Shown piece after piece: positions 34,101 through 42,383 of a stretch of 64,000 nt of DNA. The notes under the pieces are model-generated. The model searched no databases, had not been told where the DNA came from, and saw nothing but the letters and a program-made list of their open reading frames with translations. The translations under genes were made by a program, and so were the position numbers. The DNA comes from Flavobacterium sp. Root186 (GTDB taxonomy: Bacteria; Bacteroidota; Bacteroidia; Flavobacteriales; Flavobacteriaceae): positions 298,554 through 362,553 of the forward strand of contig NZ_LMHW01000015.1 of assembly GCF_001428525.1 (NCBI RefSeq), in the 5' to 3' direction. Position 1 is the stretch's first letter. Each line of letters opens with the position of its first letter.

Positions 34101-34800
34101 AGATAAACAACAAAATTCCAATTACAACTACGTTGGCAATAAGGAAATTTTTAATCGTAACTTTTTCGTAATGCTTAAAGTAATAAAGAAATCCAATTGA
34201 CGGAATCGTTAATAGCGCCATAAAGTGAACTCCAAAAGAAAGACCGACAACCAAAGAAATCATTAATAACCATTTGTCACCTTTTGGTTTTTCCATATCT
34301 TGTTCCCAGCGTAATCCCAGCCAAAAAAGCAATGCAATCAATAAAGAAGCCATTGCGTAAACTTCTGCTTCGACAGCATTAAACCAAAAACTGTCAGAGA
34401 AAGTATAGGCTAAAGCTCCAACAAAAGAACTTCCTAAAATAACAATAGAATTATTTTGATCGATTTCGGCAAAACGTGCTACGATTTTCTTTAAAATCAT
34501 AGAAGAAGACCAAAACATAAATAAAATTGTAAATGCACTAGAAAAAACAGACATCATATTTACCATTACGGCTACATGCTGGGCATCTATCGCAAACATG
34601 GCAAAGAATGCTCCCATCATTTGGAATAAAGGTGCTCCCGGCGGGTGGCCAACTTCTAGTTTAGCTGCAGTGGCAATATATTCGCCACAATCCCAAAAGC
34701 TCATTGTAGGTTCGACAGTTAATGTGTAGGTAATTAAAGCGATTGCAAATGCAAACCAACCAATAATTGTATTCCATTTATTGAAATTGAATTGTGCCAT
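31168..34800 (-). CDS. DUF2723 membrane protein with inserted DUF805 domain
   Basis: A 1210-residue polytopic protein. The start (TLTVEPTMSFWDCGEYIATAAKLEVGHPPGAPLF) is diagnostic of DUF2723, a GT-C-like membrane family related to protein O-mannosyltransferases. The Asp-Cys-Gly-Glu loop is the likely active-site region. After about eight membrane segments, residues 295-395 form a second recognisable domain, DUF805 (GRISRTEYIF, TKRLHDTEKSG, NKYGEDPL), placed in the middle of the protein. The remainder is the usual soluble C-terminal part with short helical repeats. Single-gene unit with its own terminator. Confidence 0.9.
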   Translation of the reverse strand: MAQFNFNKWNTIIGWFAFAIALITYTLTVEPTMSFWDCGEYIATAAKLEVGHPPGAPLFQMMGAFFAMFAIDAQHVAVMVNMMSVFSSAFTILFMFWSSSMILKKIVARFAEIDQNNSIVILGSSFVGALAYTFSDSFWFNAVEAEVYAMASLLIALLFWLGLRWEQDMEKPKGDKWLLMISLVVGLSFGVHFMALLTIPSIGFLYYFKHYEKVTIKNFLIANVVVIGILLFIFKLLLPLTMAFFGKTEIFMVNNLGLPFNSGTIFVTTLLIAFFYFGLKYTRINNEFLQTIFKKPFTYIGRISRTEYIFSLIISILYTLFVEINFSDSSFFLRFLIRLPVIIFFILQTTKRLHDTEKSGISQFIPGYNIYLIFGSLIFEKGTYGKNKYGEDPLKIEANKSNFKINYNTIVLCILFILIGFSTWIMLPVRANANTVINENKPSDAAEVLAYYNREQYGVNPLFYGPQYTEVFSGLDADVPYLDKKPNYERDYKTGKYVITNNYKNAEQNSDDNQKTILPRMWSTETGHIQNYISFTHPPKFRINPEYNYEEDLGKYGIDPSQLTEEEYNKATSQLRNEVEKTISEFRNAYAQKQIDNEGYVKFLNSYKDYLIIEKPTTGDNFSFMFEYQFGYMYWRYLMWNFVGRQSDVQGKYDNLDGNWISGIKALDSVHLGSQDKLPSDVLNNKGRNVYYFLPFILGVIGIMYHANKDLKSFYVLLALFLFTGIALKIYLNERPFEPRERDYALVGSFYVFAIWIGFGVYSLYESIQKYIAPKIAGPIIIAGSLLAAPVLMASQNWDDHDRSNRYTAVAMAKAYLSSCDKDAILFTIGDNDTFPLWYAQEIEHFRTDVKIVNTSLFMTDWYIDQMKAKSYESDPLPISFTHDQYVGDKLDYVAHIPKIETRWNIKDFLDFIKNPKSTVGLQNGQTIHFYPTNKIRVNVDKNIILKNKVVNPKYNDSIVPYMDIDIKGSALYKNRLMMLDILANNNWKRPIYFSGGAFDDEDYLWLKDYLQLDGMVYKLVPVRNVPSKDGGPMDMGQIDADKMYDIVMKWDWGNSESEKIYHDPETRRNSITYRTNLSRLVDELIAEGKIDKAKNIINLAMTKMPLDKFGYYSLVEPFASGYYKVGETAKAHDLLDKLVNKYKENLNYYATLPPGDQTDLAMDIITDIERYRSLLHVMRENKDKAFYEKHKTVFNTYVNVFERFGREKE

Positions 34801-34998
34801 ATTTAGGTGTTAAAATTTTGTGTGTTTTTCTATCCTACAAAGAAAATGTTTTTTTGTGTAAAGAAACGAGCATTAACAAAAAATTCTATAATAACTATTT
34901 GTAAATATTAATGTATTGTGTATAAGGCTCTTTGGAAAAAGTGCGAGACTTTAAAATGAAAAAGAATGAAAAAAAAATATTTTTTTTGACAAAAAAGT

Positions 34999-35028
34999 TT
35001 GCGCAAACTAAATAAAACCTTAAATTTG
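34999..35028 (+). promoter_or_regulatory. Promoter of tRNA-Gln copy 1
   Basis: TTG at 34999-35001, 19 nt, then TAAATTTG at 35021-35028. Confidence 0.75.
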
Positions 35029-35048
35029 CACTCGCTTAACAGCACTGC

Positions 35049-35119
35049 TGGTCTATGGTGTAATGGTAACACAACTGTTTTTGGTGCAGTCTTTCTAGGT
35101 TCGAGTCCTAGTAGACCAA
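35049..35119 (+). tRNA. tRNA-Gln (anticodon TTG), copy 1
   Basis: A 71-nt cloverleaf. The acceptor stem TGGTCTA pairs with TAGACCA, followed by discriminator A. The anticodon stem ACTGT/GCAGT carries the loop TTTTGGT, giving anticodon TTG for CAA codons. The T-arm is CTAGG-TTCGAGT-CCTAG. CCA is not encoded. Its own promoter and terminator enclose it. Confidence 0.96.
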
Positions 35120-35122
35120 CGT

Positions 35123-35152
35123 AAAAAGCCTCTCAATCGAGAGGCTTTTTTT
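35123..35152 (+). terminator. Terminator of tRNA-Gln copy 1
   Basis: AAAGCCTCTC pairs with GAGAGGCTTT around AATC, then a T-run. Confidence 0.92.
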
Positions 35153-35176
35153 ATGCAAAAAAATTGGCTTAAAAAT

Positions 35177-35206
35177 TTGCACAATTTAAATAAAGGTTTA
35201 ATTTTG
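35177..35206 (+). promoter_or_regulatory. Promoter of tRNA-Gln copy 2
   Basis: TTG at 35177-35179, 19 nt, then TAATTTTG at 35199-35206, the same geometry as copy 1. Confidence 0.75.
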
Positions 35207-35226
35207 CACCCGCTTAACAGCATTGC

Positions 35227-35297
35227 TGGTCTATGGTGTAATGGTAACACAACTGTTTTTGGTGCAGTCTTTCTAGGTTCGAGTCCTAGTAGACCAA
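35227..35297 (+). tRNA. tRNA-Gln (anticodon TTG), copy 2
   Basis: Identical over all 71 nt to copy 1, 178 bp downstream. The flanks are also duplicated but have begun to diverge in the promoter region. Confidence 0.96.
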
Positions 35298-35300
35298 CAT

Positions 35301-35330
35301 AAAAAGCCTCTCAATCGAGAGGCTTTTTTT
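35301..35330 (+). terminator. Terminator of tRNA-Gln copy 2
   Basis: The same AAAGCCTCTC/GAGAGGCTTT hairpin as copy 1 with a T-run. Confidence 0.92.
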
Positions 35331-35475
35331 ATGGAATAAATTTAAAGATTATAGTATTGAAATAAATAAATGATACTGCTTCTCAAATATAATGACAAAA
35401 CGTAAATATTCATCAAATTATTGCAAAGCCCTTTTTAAATTCGATGAATATTTTTTGAATAAAAATACATTTTTA

Positions 35476-35505
35476 TTGTTTGTCAATAAAATTTTATTAT
35501 TTTTG
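35476..35505 (+). promoter_or_regulatory. Promoter of the DUF2975-HTH pair
   Basis: TTG at 35476-35478, 19 nt, then TATTTTTG at 35498-35505, 23 nt before the first ATG. Confidence 0.65.
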
Positions 35506-35528
35506 GTGTATCAACTTAAATTTGAGCA

Positions 35529-36065
35529 ATGATGTCAAAAACAAACAACTTCGTATTTTGGGGCTTATATATTGTAGCCTGGCTTATTTTTGTCGGCTTG
35601 AGCATTGAAGCAGGAGGCTTAATAGTAAATTTCTTTTTCAGTCTGTATAATCCTGAATTTGTCCAAAATCTTTATCAAAAGTTGGACTTAACTGAAATGT
35701 ATGGCAGTAGATTAGCTTTTTTTGGTACCTATAGCTTTATTCTAACCATTTCAATTTTAAAAGCTTGCCTGTTTTATATAGTTATCAGGCTAATGCACGC
35801 AATGGATTTGTCAAAACCGTTCAGCACTTTTGTTGCGAGACAAATTTTGCAAATTAGTTATTACACCTTTTCAATCGGACTATTAAGTTACATTGCCAGA
35901 CAGTTCGCTAAAAATTTAATGCATCACGATTTTGTTACCGACAATCTAAACCAATTTTGGGCAGACAGTCAAGCATTTATTTTAATGGGAGCTGTAATCT
36001 ATATTATTGCGACTATTTTTAAAAAAGGAGTAGATATTCAAAACGAAAATGATTTAACTGTTTAA
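35529..36065 (+). CDS. DUF2975 membrane protein
   Basis: A 178-residue integral membrane protein with four predicted hydrophobic segments (about residues 8-35, 62-85, 105-128 and 145-165), matching DUF2975 in length, topology and the DLSKPFS loop between segments 2 and 3. These proteins nearly always precede a small Cro/C1-type regulator, as here. The function is unknown; a membrane-linked control of the regulator is a plausible inference. ATG 35532 is an equally possible start. Confidence 0.85.
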   Translation: MMSKTNNFVFWGLYIVAWLIFVGLSIEAGGLIVNFFFSLYNPEFVQNLYQKLDLTEMYGSRLAFFGTYSFILTISILKACLFYIVIRLMHAMDLSKPFSTFVARQILQISYYTFSIGLLSYIARQFAKNLMHHDFVTDNLNQFWADSQAFILMGAVIYIIATIFKKGVDIQNENDLTV

Positions 36066-36068
36066 GCT

Positions 36069-36311
36069 ATGGCAATTGTAATAAATTTAGACGTTGTAAT
36101 GGCTAAACGAAAAATGTCACTTAATGAACTTTCTGATAAAGTTGGATTGACTTTATCGAACCTTTCCATATTAAAGACAGGAAAAGCAAAGGCAATTAGA
36201 TTTAGCACTTTGGAGACAATTTGTAATGTATTAGAATGCCAGCCAGGTGACATTTTGGAGTACGTTAATGATGAACAAGAAACAACGACCCGATACAAAA
36301 GTTTGGTGTAA
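36069..36311 (+). CDS. Small Cro/C1-type HTH regulator (YozG-like)
   Basis: An 80-residue DNA-binding protein: VINLDVVMAKRKMSLNELSDKVGLTLSNLSILKTGKAKAI with the helix-turn-helix at about residues 18-40, then FSTLETICNVLECQPGDILEY, the classic end of the YozG/XRE group. It starts 3 bp after the DUF2975 stop, so both are co-transcribed. Likely an autoregulator. Confidence 0.9.
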   Translation: MAIVINLDVVMAKRKMSLNELSDKVGLTLSNLSILKTGKAKAIRFSTLETICNVLECQPGDILEYVNDEQETTTRYKSLV

Positions 36312-36372
36312 TGGAAGGTGAAGTGCGATATTTGAGCTTTAGAATTCTAATCAATATTTGCCTTGAATGCCT

Positions 36373-36402
36373 CAGCTTCAGGCAATCTATGAGCTGAAGC
36401 TG
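36373..36402. repeat. CAGCTTCA hairpin between the HTH and stress-protein genes
   Basis: CAGCTTCA (36373-36380) and TGAAGCTG (36395-36402) form a perfect 8-bp stem with a 14-nt loop. No T-run follows. Nothing else is visible in the 259-bp interval between the two convergent genes. Confidence 0.35.
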
Positions 36403-36570
36403 TTGATGTTTAAGTGCTTTATTATTCTTTGTTTTGGCTGCTTTTTCCCTCAATTAGGATGCTTTTCTCATTATCGCATTGCTCATCTTTGTGCTCTAAA
36501 ATTTAAACAAAGATAATGGAGTGCGTTTGATAAATTATTTGAGCCATTATTTCTTCATTAGGATTTTGGT

Positions 36571-37395
36571 TTAAATTTTTAAGGTAATAACGGGTTTTAT
36601 CGCGTGATTTACTAAGCCTTCGCTTATGCTTCCGTTAAAAAAGTGTGCAAAGCCGGTTCTTCCATGAGTACACATTCCAATAATATCGGCATTTATGCTG
36701 TTAGAGAAATTGATAATTCCTTTTTCAATATTGGTGTCGTTGTAAATATGTGTGTCGTAATTTGTAAGATTGAAATGATTGGTAAAATCATTAATTGCTT
36801 TTTCGATTACATGTGTGGGTTTAAAGCTGTTGGGTGTGCAAATTGTAACTAGATGTAGTTTTGCGTCAAATGATTTATTAAAGTTTAAAAGTTTTTCAAA
36901 GGGTTTTTTTGTTTCTTCTGTGAAATCAGAAGCAAAAACAATATTTTGAACATTAAAATCTGAAATATCTTTTTTGATGACTAAAATAGGAATTTCTGAA
37001 TTTCTTACGACTTTTTCAGTATTTGAGCCAATTAATAATCCTTCAAACCCAGAAGAGCCATGTGAGCCCATAATGATTAAATCAATATTGTAATCTTTGC
37101 TTACTTGAGTAATGCCGTGAATTGGTTTATCCATTTTTACAACTTCTGTGACCTGAATTCCGTCAAGAAAAGAACTTTGTGAGATTATGTCAAGAGTTTC
37201 GTTTGCTTTTTGCATAAAAAGCATAGTTTCGGGAATGCTTACACCTCCAAATATTGCATCGTTTGTTTGATGCGGGAATTCGAGCATATGTAAAATAATG
37301 ATTTCAGAATCGTTTTTTTTGGCGATTTGAGCTGCGATTTTTAAGGCGTGTTCTGCATGTTCTGAAAAATCAGTAGGTACTAAAATTCGTTTCAT
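36571..37395 (-). CDS. Universal stress protein, two UspA domains
   Basis: A 274-residue tandem UspA protein. Domain 1 (residues 1-142) starts KRILVPTDFSEHAEHALKIA and has the ATP-type motif IIMGSHGSSGFEGLLIGSNTEKVV. Domain 2 (143-274) is more divergent: NIVFASDFTEET and IIGMCTHGRTGFAHFFNGSISEGLVNH. Both keep a G-2x-G-9x-G/N(S/T) type pattern, so nucleotide binding is likely. Role in stress survival is known for the family; no operon partner. Confidence 0.93.
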   Translation of the reverse strand: MKRILVPTDFSEHAEHALKIAAQIAKKNDSEIIILHMLEFPHQTNDAIFGGVSIPETMLFMQKANETLDIISQSSFLDGIQVTEVVKMDKPIHGITQVSKDYNIDLIIMGSHGSSGFEGLLIGSNTEKVVRNSEIPILVIKKDISDFNVQNIVFASDFTEETKKPFEKLLNFNKSFDAKLHLVTICTPNSFKPTHVIEKAINDFTNHFNLTNYDTHIYNDTNIEKGIINFSNSINADIIGMCTHGRTGFAHFFNGSISEGLVNHAIKPVITLKI

Positions 37396-37477
37396 AATTT
37401 TCGGGTTAAATTATTAGAATAATATGTTTTGAACGCTACTATAAAGATAAGAAATATTTTTAGAGCAATCTATTTAT

Positions 37478-37505
37478 TTGATTTATAAAAAAATCACTAT
37501 ATTTG
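37478..37505 (+). promoter_or_regulatory. Promoter of rimP-nusA-infB
   Basis: TTG at 37478-37480, 17 nt, then TATATTTG at 37498-37505. Transcription should start at about 37512, just ahead of the leader terminator. Confidence 0.8.
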
Positions 37506-37533
37506 CACCGTTATTTATTAAAATCTAAATAAT

Positions 37534-37559
37534 GAGGGGACTAATTGTCCCCTCTTTTT
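37534..37559 (+). terminator. Leader attenuator before rimP
   Basis: GAGGGGAC pairs perfectly with GTCCCCTC around TAATT and is followed at once by five T. This is a complete intrinsic terminator lying between the promoter and the rimP ATG at 37568, so a fraction of transcripts must end here unless it is suppressed. NusA, encoded second in the operon, is known to enhance termination at such hairpins, which would give feedback control; that part is inference. Confidence 0.85.
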
Positions 37560-37567
37560 ATAAAATT

Positions 37568-38032
37568 ATGACATTTAAGGAAAAAGTAAACGAATTAATT
37601 ACAGAAGCTCTTCTGGAAAAGCCATCGATCTTTTTGATTGATCTTGCAGTTTCGGATTCTTTTAAAATTAGTGTTGGTTTAGACGGAGATAATGGAGTGG
37701 CGCTTCAGGATTGTATTGACATTAGTCGTGCAATCGAGAATAATTTGGATCGTGAAGAGCAGGATTTTTCACTTGAAGTGGCATCAGTTGGAGTAGGTTC
37801 TCCCTTGAAATTGATAAGACAATACAAGAAAAATATTGGTAGAGCGTTGATTGTTACTACAAATAATGAAAAAATTGAAGCAGAATTAGTAGAAGCTAAC
37901 GATGTTTTTATAATTTTGTCTTGGGAGGCGAGAGAACCGAAAAAAGTAGGAAAAGGAAAAGAAACAGTTCAAAAAGAACAACAAATACCTTATACAGAAA
38001 TTAAAGAGGCAGTTGTTACAGTAACATTTTAA
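37568..38032 (+). CDS. rimP: Ribosome maturation factor RimP
   Basis: A 154-residue 30S assembly factor. It shows the N-terminal alpha/beta domain with FLIDLAVSDSFKISVGLDGDNGVALQDCIDISRAIE and the EQDFSLEVASVGVGSPLK core, then a C-terminal Sm-like domain. I start at ATG 37568: the longer frame from 37532 would encode the attenuator hairpin (residues GLIVPSF) and is not family-like. nusA follows 13 bp later. Confidence 0.93.
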   Translation: MTFKEKVNELITEALLEKPSIFLIDLAVSDSFKISVGLDGDNGVALQDCIDISRAIENNLDREEQDFSLEVASVGVGSPLKLIRQYKKNIGRALIVTTNNEKIEAELVEANDVFIILSWEAREPKKVGKGKETVQKEQQIPYTEIKEAVVTVTF

Positions 38033-38045
38033 TTAAAGAATTCGC

Positions 38046-39299
38046 ATGGAAAATTTAGCATTAATCGATTCATTCTCGGAGTTTAAAGATAATAAACTTA
38101 TTGATCGTGTAACGCTTATGGCAATTTTAGAGGACGTGTTTAGAAATGCATTGAAGAAAAAATACGGTTCTGATGATAATTTCGACATCATTATAAATCC
38201 TGACAAAGGAGATATGGAGATTTGGAGAAGAAGAGTTATCGTTGCTGACGAAGATCTTGATTTTGAAAATGAAGAAATTACTTTGACTGAAGCAAGAATG
38301 ATCGAAGCGGATTTTGAAATTGGTGAAGAGGTTTCTGAAGAGGTAAAATTAATTGATTTAGGAAGAAGAGCTATTTTGGCTTTGCGTCAAAACTTAATAT
38401 CTAAAATTCACGAACACGATAATACAAATCTTTACAAGCAATTTAAAGATATTATCGGTGATATTTATACTGCCGAAGTGCACCACGTTCGTCCTAGAGT
38501 GGTTATCTTAGTTGATGATGAAGGAAACGAAATTGTGCTTCCAAAAGAAAAACAAATTCCATCTGATTTTTTCCGTAAAGGAGATAACGTTCGTGGAATT
38601 ATTGAAAGCGTTGAATTAAAAGGAAATAAACCTCAAATTATTATGTCAAGAACTTCTGAAAAGTTCTTAGAGAAATTATTTGAACAAGAAATTCCTGAAG
38701 TATTCGACGGATTGATTACAGTTAAAAATGTAGTGCGTATTCCTGGTGAAAAAGCAAAAGTAGCGGTAGATTCTTATGATGACAGAATTGATCCTGTTGG
38801 AGCTTGTGTTGGTATGAAAGGGTCTCGTATTCACGGAATTGTTCGTGAATTAGGAAATGAAAATATTGACGTAATCAACTATACAAATAATATTCAATTG
38901 TTTATTACAAGAGCATTAAGCCCTGCTAAGGTTTCTTCTATCAAAATTGATGAAGAGAACAAAAGAGCTGAAGTTTTCTTGAAATTAGAAGAAGTTTCGA
39001 AAGCAATTGGTAGAGGGGGTCACAATATTAAATTAGCAGGTCAGCTAACAGGTTACGAATTAGATGTTATTCGTGAGGGAGATGTTGCAGGGGCAACTGC
39101 TGATGAAGACGATGTTGAATTAACAGAGTTCTCAGATGAAATCGAAGACTGGGTAATTGAAGAATTTGCTAAAATAGGTTTAGATACTGCGAAAAGTATC
39201 TTAAAACAAGAAGTAGAAGATTTAGTAAGAAGAACGGATTTAGAAGAGGAAACTATTCTTGACGTTATGAAAATACTAAAAGAAGAGTTTGATAACTAA
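38046..39299 (+). CDS. nusA: Transcription factor NusA
   Basis: A 417-residue elongation/termination factor. Domains in order: N-terminal RNA-polymerase-binding part (residues 1-130), S1 domain (about 135-200, VRPRVVILVDDEGN, GDNVRGIIESVELK), KH1 (PVGACVGMKGSRIHGIVRELG) and KH2 (AIGRGGHNIKLAGQLTGYELDV), and a short C-terminal helical part. The acidic repeats at the C terminus of the E. coli form are absent, as usual in this phylum. Part of the rimP-nusA-infB operon. Confidence 0.96.
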   Translation: MENLALIDSFSEFKDNKLIDRVTLMAILEDVFRNALKKKYGSDDNFDIIINPDKGDMEIWRRRVIVADEDLDFENEEITLTEARMIEADFEIGEEVSEEVKLIDLGRRAILALRQNLISKIHEHDNTNLYKQFKDIIGDIYTAEVHHVRPRVVILVDDEGNEIVLPKEKQIPSDFFRKGDNVRGIIESVELKGNKPQIIMSRTSEKFLEKLFEQEIPEVFDGLITVKNVVRIPGEKAKVAVDSYDDRIDPVGACVGMKGSRIHGIVRELGNENIDVINYTNNIQLFITRALSPAKVSSIKIDEENKRAEVFLKLEEVSKAIGRGGHNIKLAGQLTGYELDVIREGDVAGATADEDDVELTEFSDEIEDWVIEEFAKIGLDTAKSILKQEVEDLVRRTDLEEETILDVMKILKEEFDN

Positions 39300-39347
39300 T
39301 TATCTGCTCTAACAACACAACGAAAAAGGTAATAATAAAAAGGTTAT

Positions 39348-42230
39348 ATGTCTGAAGAGAGAGTAATAAGAATAAACAAGGTTTTAAGGGAATTAAATAT
39401 CTCGTTAGAAAGAGCTGTTGATTATCTAAAAGATAAGGGAATTGCTATTGATGCAAATCCAAATGCTAAAATTTCTGACAGCGAATTTAATATCCTGCAA
39501 AGCCAATTTGCGGGCGATAAGGGGAATAAGGAAGCTTCTAAAGAAGTTGGAGAAGAGAAAAGAAAAGAAAAAGAAGCATTGCGTGTTGAGCGCGAGAAAG
39601 AAATTGAGGACAAACGCAGACAAGACGAAGAGCGTCAGAAACAACAAGAAATCATTAAAGCGAGAGCTGTTGTTACTGGACCTGTTCAGGTTGGTAAAAT
39701 TGATTTAAATCCCAAAAAACCTGCAGTTTCTCCAGAAGAACCAGTTAAGGCTGAAGAGCCTAAAACTGTTACTCCATCTCAAACAGAAAAACCTGTTCAA
39801 AAAGAAACTACACAGTCAGAGCCTGTTGCTCCTGTAGTATCTGAAGAGAAAAAGGTGGAAAAACCAATTATTACAGAGAAAAAAGAAGTAAAAGCTGAAG
39901 TTGTTTCTAAAACAGCACAAGAACCAGTTGTTTCAACTGATCCTGCAACTGCTGAAGAAACGATCACTACTCAATATCAAAAATTATCAGGAACTACTCT
40001 TACTGGGCAGACAATTGACTTATCTCAATTTAACAAGCCTAAGAAAAAGAAGGAAGAGCCGAAAATTACTCCAAATAAACCTGGAGCTCCGGGAGCCGGA
40101 AATAATAATAATAATAATAACGCTAATAAAAATAAGCGTAAAAGAATCGCTCCTAAACCTGGTGCGGCGGGTGCGCCAAAGCCTGCGACAGGAAATGCGC
40201 CGGGAACACCAAATCCTAATAAAATTACTCCAAATACTGGAGGTGGAGGCTTTAATGCTAACAGAAGTGCAAGACCTGGTTTTGTAAAAGGAAACCGTCC
40301 TGCAATTGTGGCAAAAGTAGAGCCTACTGAAGAAGAAGTAAAAAACCAAATTAGAGAAACTCTTGAAAAACTTCAAGGTAAAGGAGGTAAATCTAAAGCT
40401 GCTAAATACAGAAGAGATAAAAGAGAAACGCACCGTCAGAAATCTGATGATGAGCAAAGAGCTCTTGACGAAGGAAGTAAAACTATTAAAGTTACAGAAT
40501 TCGTTACAGTTGGTGAAATCGCAATAATGATGGATGTGCCGATTACTAAAGTAATTGGAACTTGTATGTCTCTTGGAATCATGGTGACAATGAATCAGCG
40601 TTTAGATGCTGAAACATTAACTATTGTTGCGGATGAATTTGGTTATGAAGTTGAATTTATTACTGTCGATATCGAAGAAGCTATTGAGGTAGTTGAAGAT
40701 AAAGAAGAAGATTTAGTTACAAGAGCGCCTATTGTTACTGTAATGGGTCACGTCGATCACGGTAAGACCTCTTTACTGGATTATATTCGTAAAGAAAATG
40801 TTATCGCTGGTGAGTCTGGAGGTATTACACAGCACATTGGAGCTTACGGAGTAACTCTTGATAATGGTCAAAAAATCGCATTCTTAGATACACCGGGTCA
40901 CGAGGCGTTTACCGCAATGCGTGCACGTGGAGCTCAGGTTACCGATATTGCTATTATCGTAGTAGCTGCGGATGATGATATCATGCCACAAACAAAAGAA
41001 GCAATTTCTCACGCACAAGCTGCGGGAGTGCCAATTATATTTGCAATCAATAAAATTGATAAACCAAATGCTAATGTTGAGAAAATCAAAGAGCGTCTGG
41101 CTAGTATGAATTTACTTGTTGAAGATTGGGGTGGAAAAATTCAGTCACATGATATTTCTGCAAAAGTTGGAACGGGTGTAAAAGAATTATTAGAGAAAGT
41201 TTTATTAGAAGCTGAAATCTTAGATTTAAAATCCAATCCAAATAAAGCGGCTCAAGGAACTGTTGTTGAGGCTTTCTTGGATAAAGGAAAAGGATATGTG
41301 TCAACAATTTTAGTTCAGCATGGAACCCTTAAGGTTGGAGATTATATGCTGGCTGGGAAACACCATGGTAAAGTTAAGGCGATGCATGATGAAAGAGGGC
41401 ATATTGTTTTAGAAGCTGGCCCTTCGACTCCGGTATCTGTTTTAGGTTTAGATGGAGCTGCTACAGCAGGTGATAAGTTTAATGTATTTGAAGACGAAAA
41501 AGAAGCAAAACAAATTGCATCTAAACGTTCTCAATTAATGCGTGAACAATCTGTACGTACTCAACGTCATATTACACTTGATGAAATTGGACGTCGTATC
41601 GCTCTTGGTCAGTTTAAAGAATTGAACGTAATCCTTAAAGGAGACGTTGACGGATCTGTTGAAGCATTATCAGATTCGTTCTCTAAACTTTCTACGGAAG
41701 AAATTCAAATTAATATCATACATAAAGGAGTTGGTGCAATTACAGAAACTGACGTTATGCTGGCTTCTGCATCAGATGCGATTATTATCGGATTTAACGT
41801 TCGTCCTGCTGGAAATGCAAGACAACTTGCTGATAAGGAAGAAATCGATATCCGTTACTATTCTATCATTTACGCGGCAATCGATGACTTGAAAGATGCG
41901 ATGGAAGGAATGTTAGCTCCTGAAATGAAAGAAGAAGTTTTAGGAACTGCAGAAATCCGTGAGATTTTCAAAATTTCTAAAGTAGGTTCAATCGCTGGTT
42001 GTATGGTAACAGATGGTAAAATCTTAAGAACTTCTAAAATTAGAGTTATTAGAGATGGGGTTGTAGTTCATACAGGTGACCTTGTTGCTTTAAAACGATT
42101 CAAAGATGATGTTAAAGAAGTAAGTAAAGGTTATGATTGTGGTATTCAAATTAAAGGATTTAATGATATCGAAATAAGCGATGTTATTGAAGCTTACCAT
42201 GAAGTAGCAATTAAAAAGAAATTGAAATAA
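39348..42230 (+). CDS. infB: Translation initiation factor IF-2
   Basis: A 960-residue GTPase. The N-terminal IF2-N segment (VIRINKVLRELNISLERAVDYL) is followed by about 330 residues of charged, low-complexity linker rich in Lys, Glu, Pro and Asn, including a run of seven Asn encoded by (AAT)6AAC at about 40101-40121. The G domain starts near residue 460 with GHVDHGKTSLLD (Gly 467), then DTPGHEAFTAMRARG and NKIDKPNAN. The C-terminal fMet-tRNA-binding domains are complete. Followed by a strong terminator. Confidence 0.97.
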   Translation: MSEERVIRINKVLRELNISLERAVDYLKDKGIAIDANPNAKISDSEFNILQSQFAGDKGNKEASKEVGEEKRKEKEALRVEREKEIEDKRRQDEERQKQQEIIKARAVVTGPVQVGKIDLNPKKPAVSPEEPVKAEEPKTVTPSQTEKPVQKETTQSEPVAPVVSEEKKVEKPIITEKKEVKAEVVSKTAQEPVVSTDPATAEETITTQYQKLSGTTLTGQTIDLSQFNKPKKKKEEPKITPNKPGAPGAGNNNNNNNANKNKRKRIAPKPGAAGAPKPATGNAPGTPNPNKITPNTGGGGFNANRSARPGFVKGNRPAIVAKVEPTEEEVKNQIRETLEKLQGKGGKSKAAKYRRDKRETHRQKSDDEQRALDEGSKTIKVTEFVTVGEIAIMMDVPITKVIGTCMSLGIMVTMNQRLDAETLTIVADEFGYEVEFITVDIEEAIEVVEDKEEDLVTRAPIVTVMGHVDHGKTSLLDYIRKENVIAGESGGITQHIGAYGVTLDNGQKIAFLDTPGHEAFTAMRARGAQVTDIAIIVVAADDDIMPQTKEAISHAQAAGVPIIFAINKIDKPNANVEKIKERLASMNLLVEDWGGKIQSHDISAKVGTGVKELLEKVLLEAEILDLKSNPNKAAQGTVVEAFLDKGKGYVSTILVQHGTLKVGDYMLAGKHHGKVKAMHDERGHIVLEAGPSTPVSVLGLDGAATAGDKFNVFEDEKEAKQIASKRSQLMREQSVRTQRHITLDEIGRRIALGQFKELNVILKGDVDGSVEALSDSFSKLSTEEIQINIIHKGVGAITETDVMLASASDAIIIGFNVRPAGNARQLADKEEIDIRYYSIIYAAIDDLKDAMEGMLAPEMKEEVLGTAEIREIFKISKVGSIAGCMVTDGKILRTSKIRVIRDGVVVHTGDLVALKRFKDDVKEVSKGYDCGIQIKGFNDIEISDVIEAYHEVAIKKKLK

Positions 42231-42247
42231 TATTCAAATTTATATGT

Positions 42248-42277
42248 AAAGTCCCAATGAAAATTGGGACTTTTTTT
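42248..42277 (+). terminator. Terminator of rimP-nusA-infB
   Basis: AAAGTCCCAAT pairs with ATTGGGACTTT around GAAA, then a T-run. Confidence 0.92.
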
Positions 42278-42383
42278 ATGCGCTCTTGGTGTAGATTTTT
42301 CTGTTTGATGTGGTTTATAAATATATGTAACTAACTCAAAATTTAGTATTATTTTTGGGAGAATCAATTTAATAGTATACAAT

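Noticed and set aside
37532..37567. Longer rimP reading frame
   Set aside because: It would be read through the attenuator hairpin and has no family support.
39422..40457. Several frames of 60-145 codons opposite or shifted within infB
   Set aside because: They arise from the low-complexity Lys/Glu/Pro linker of IF2 and have no independent support.
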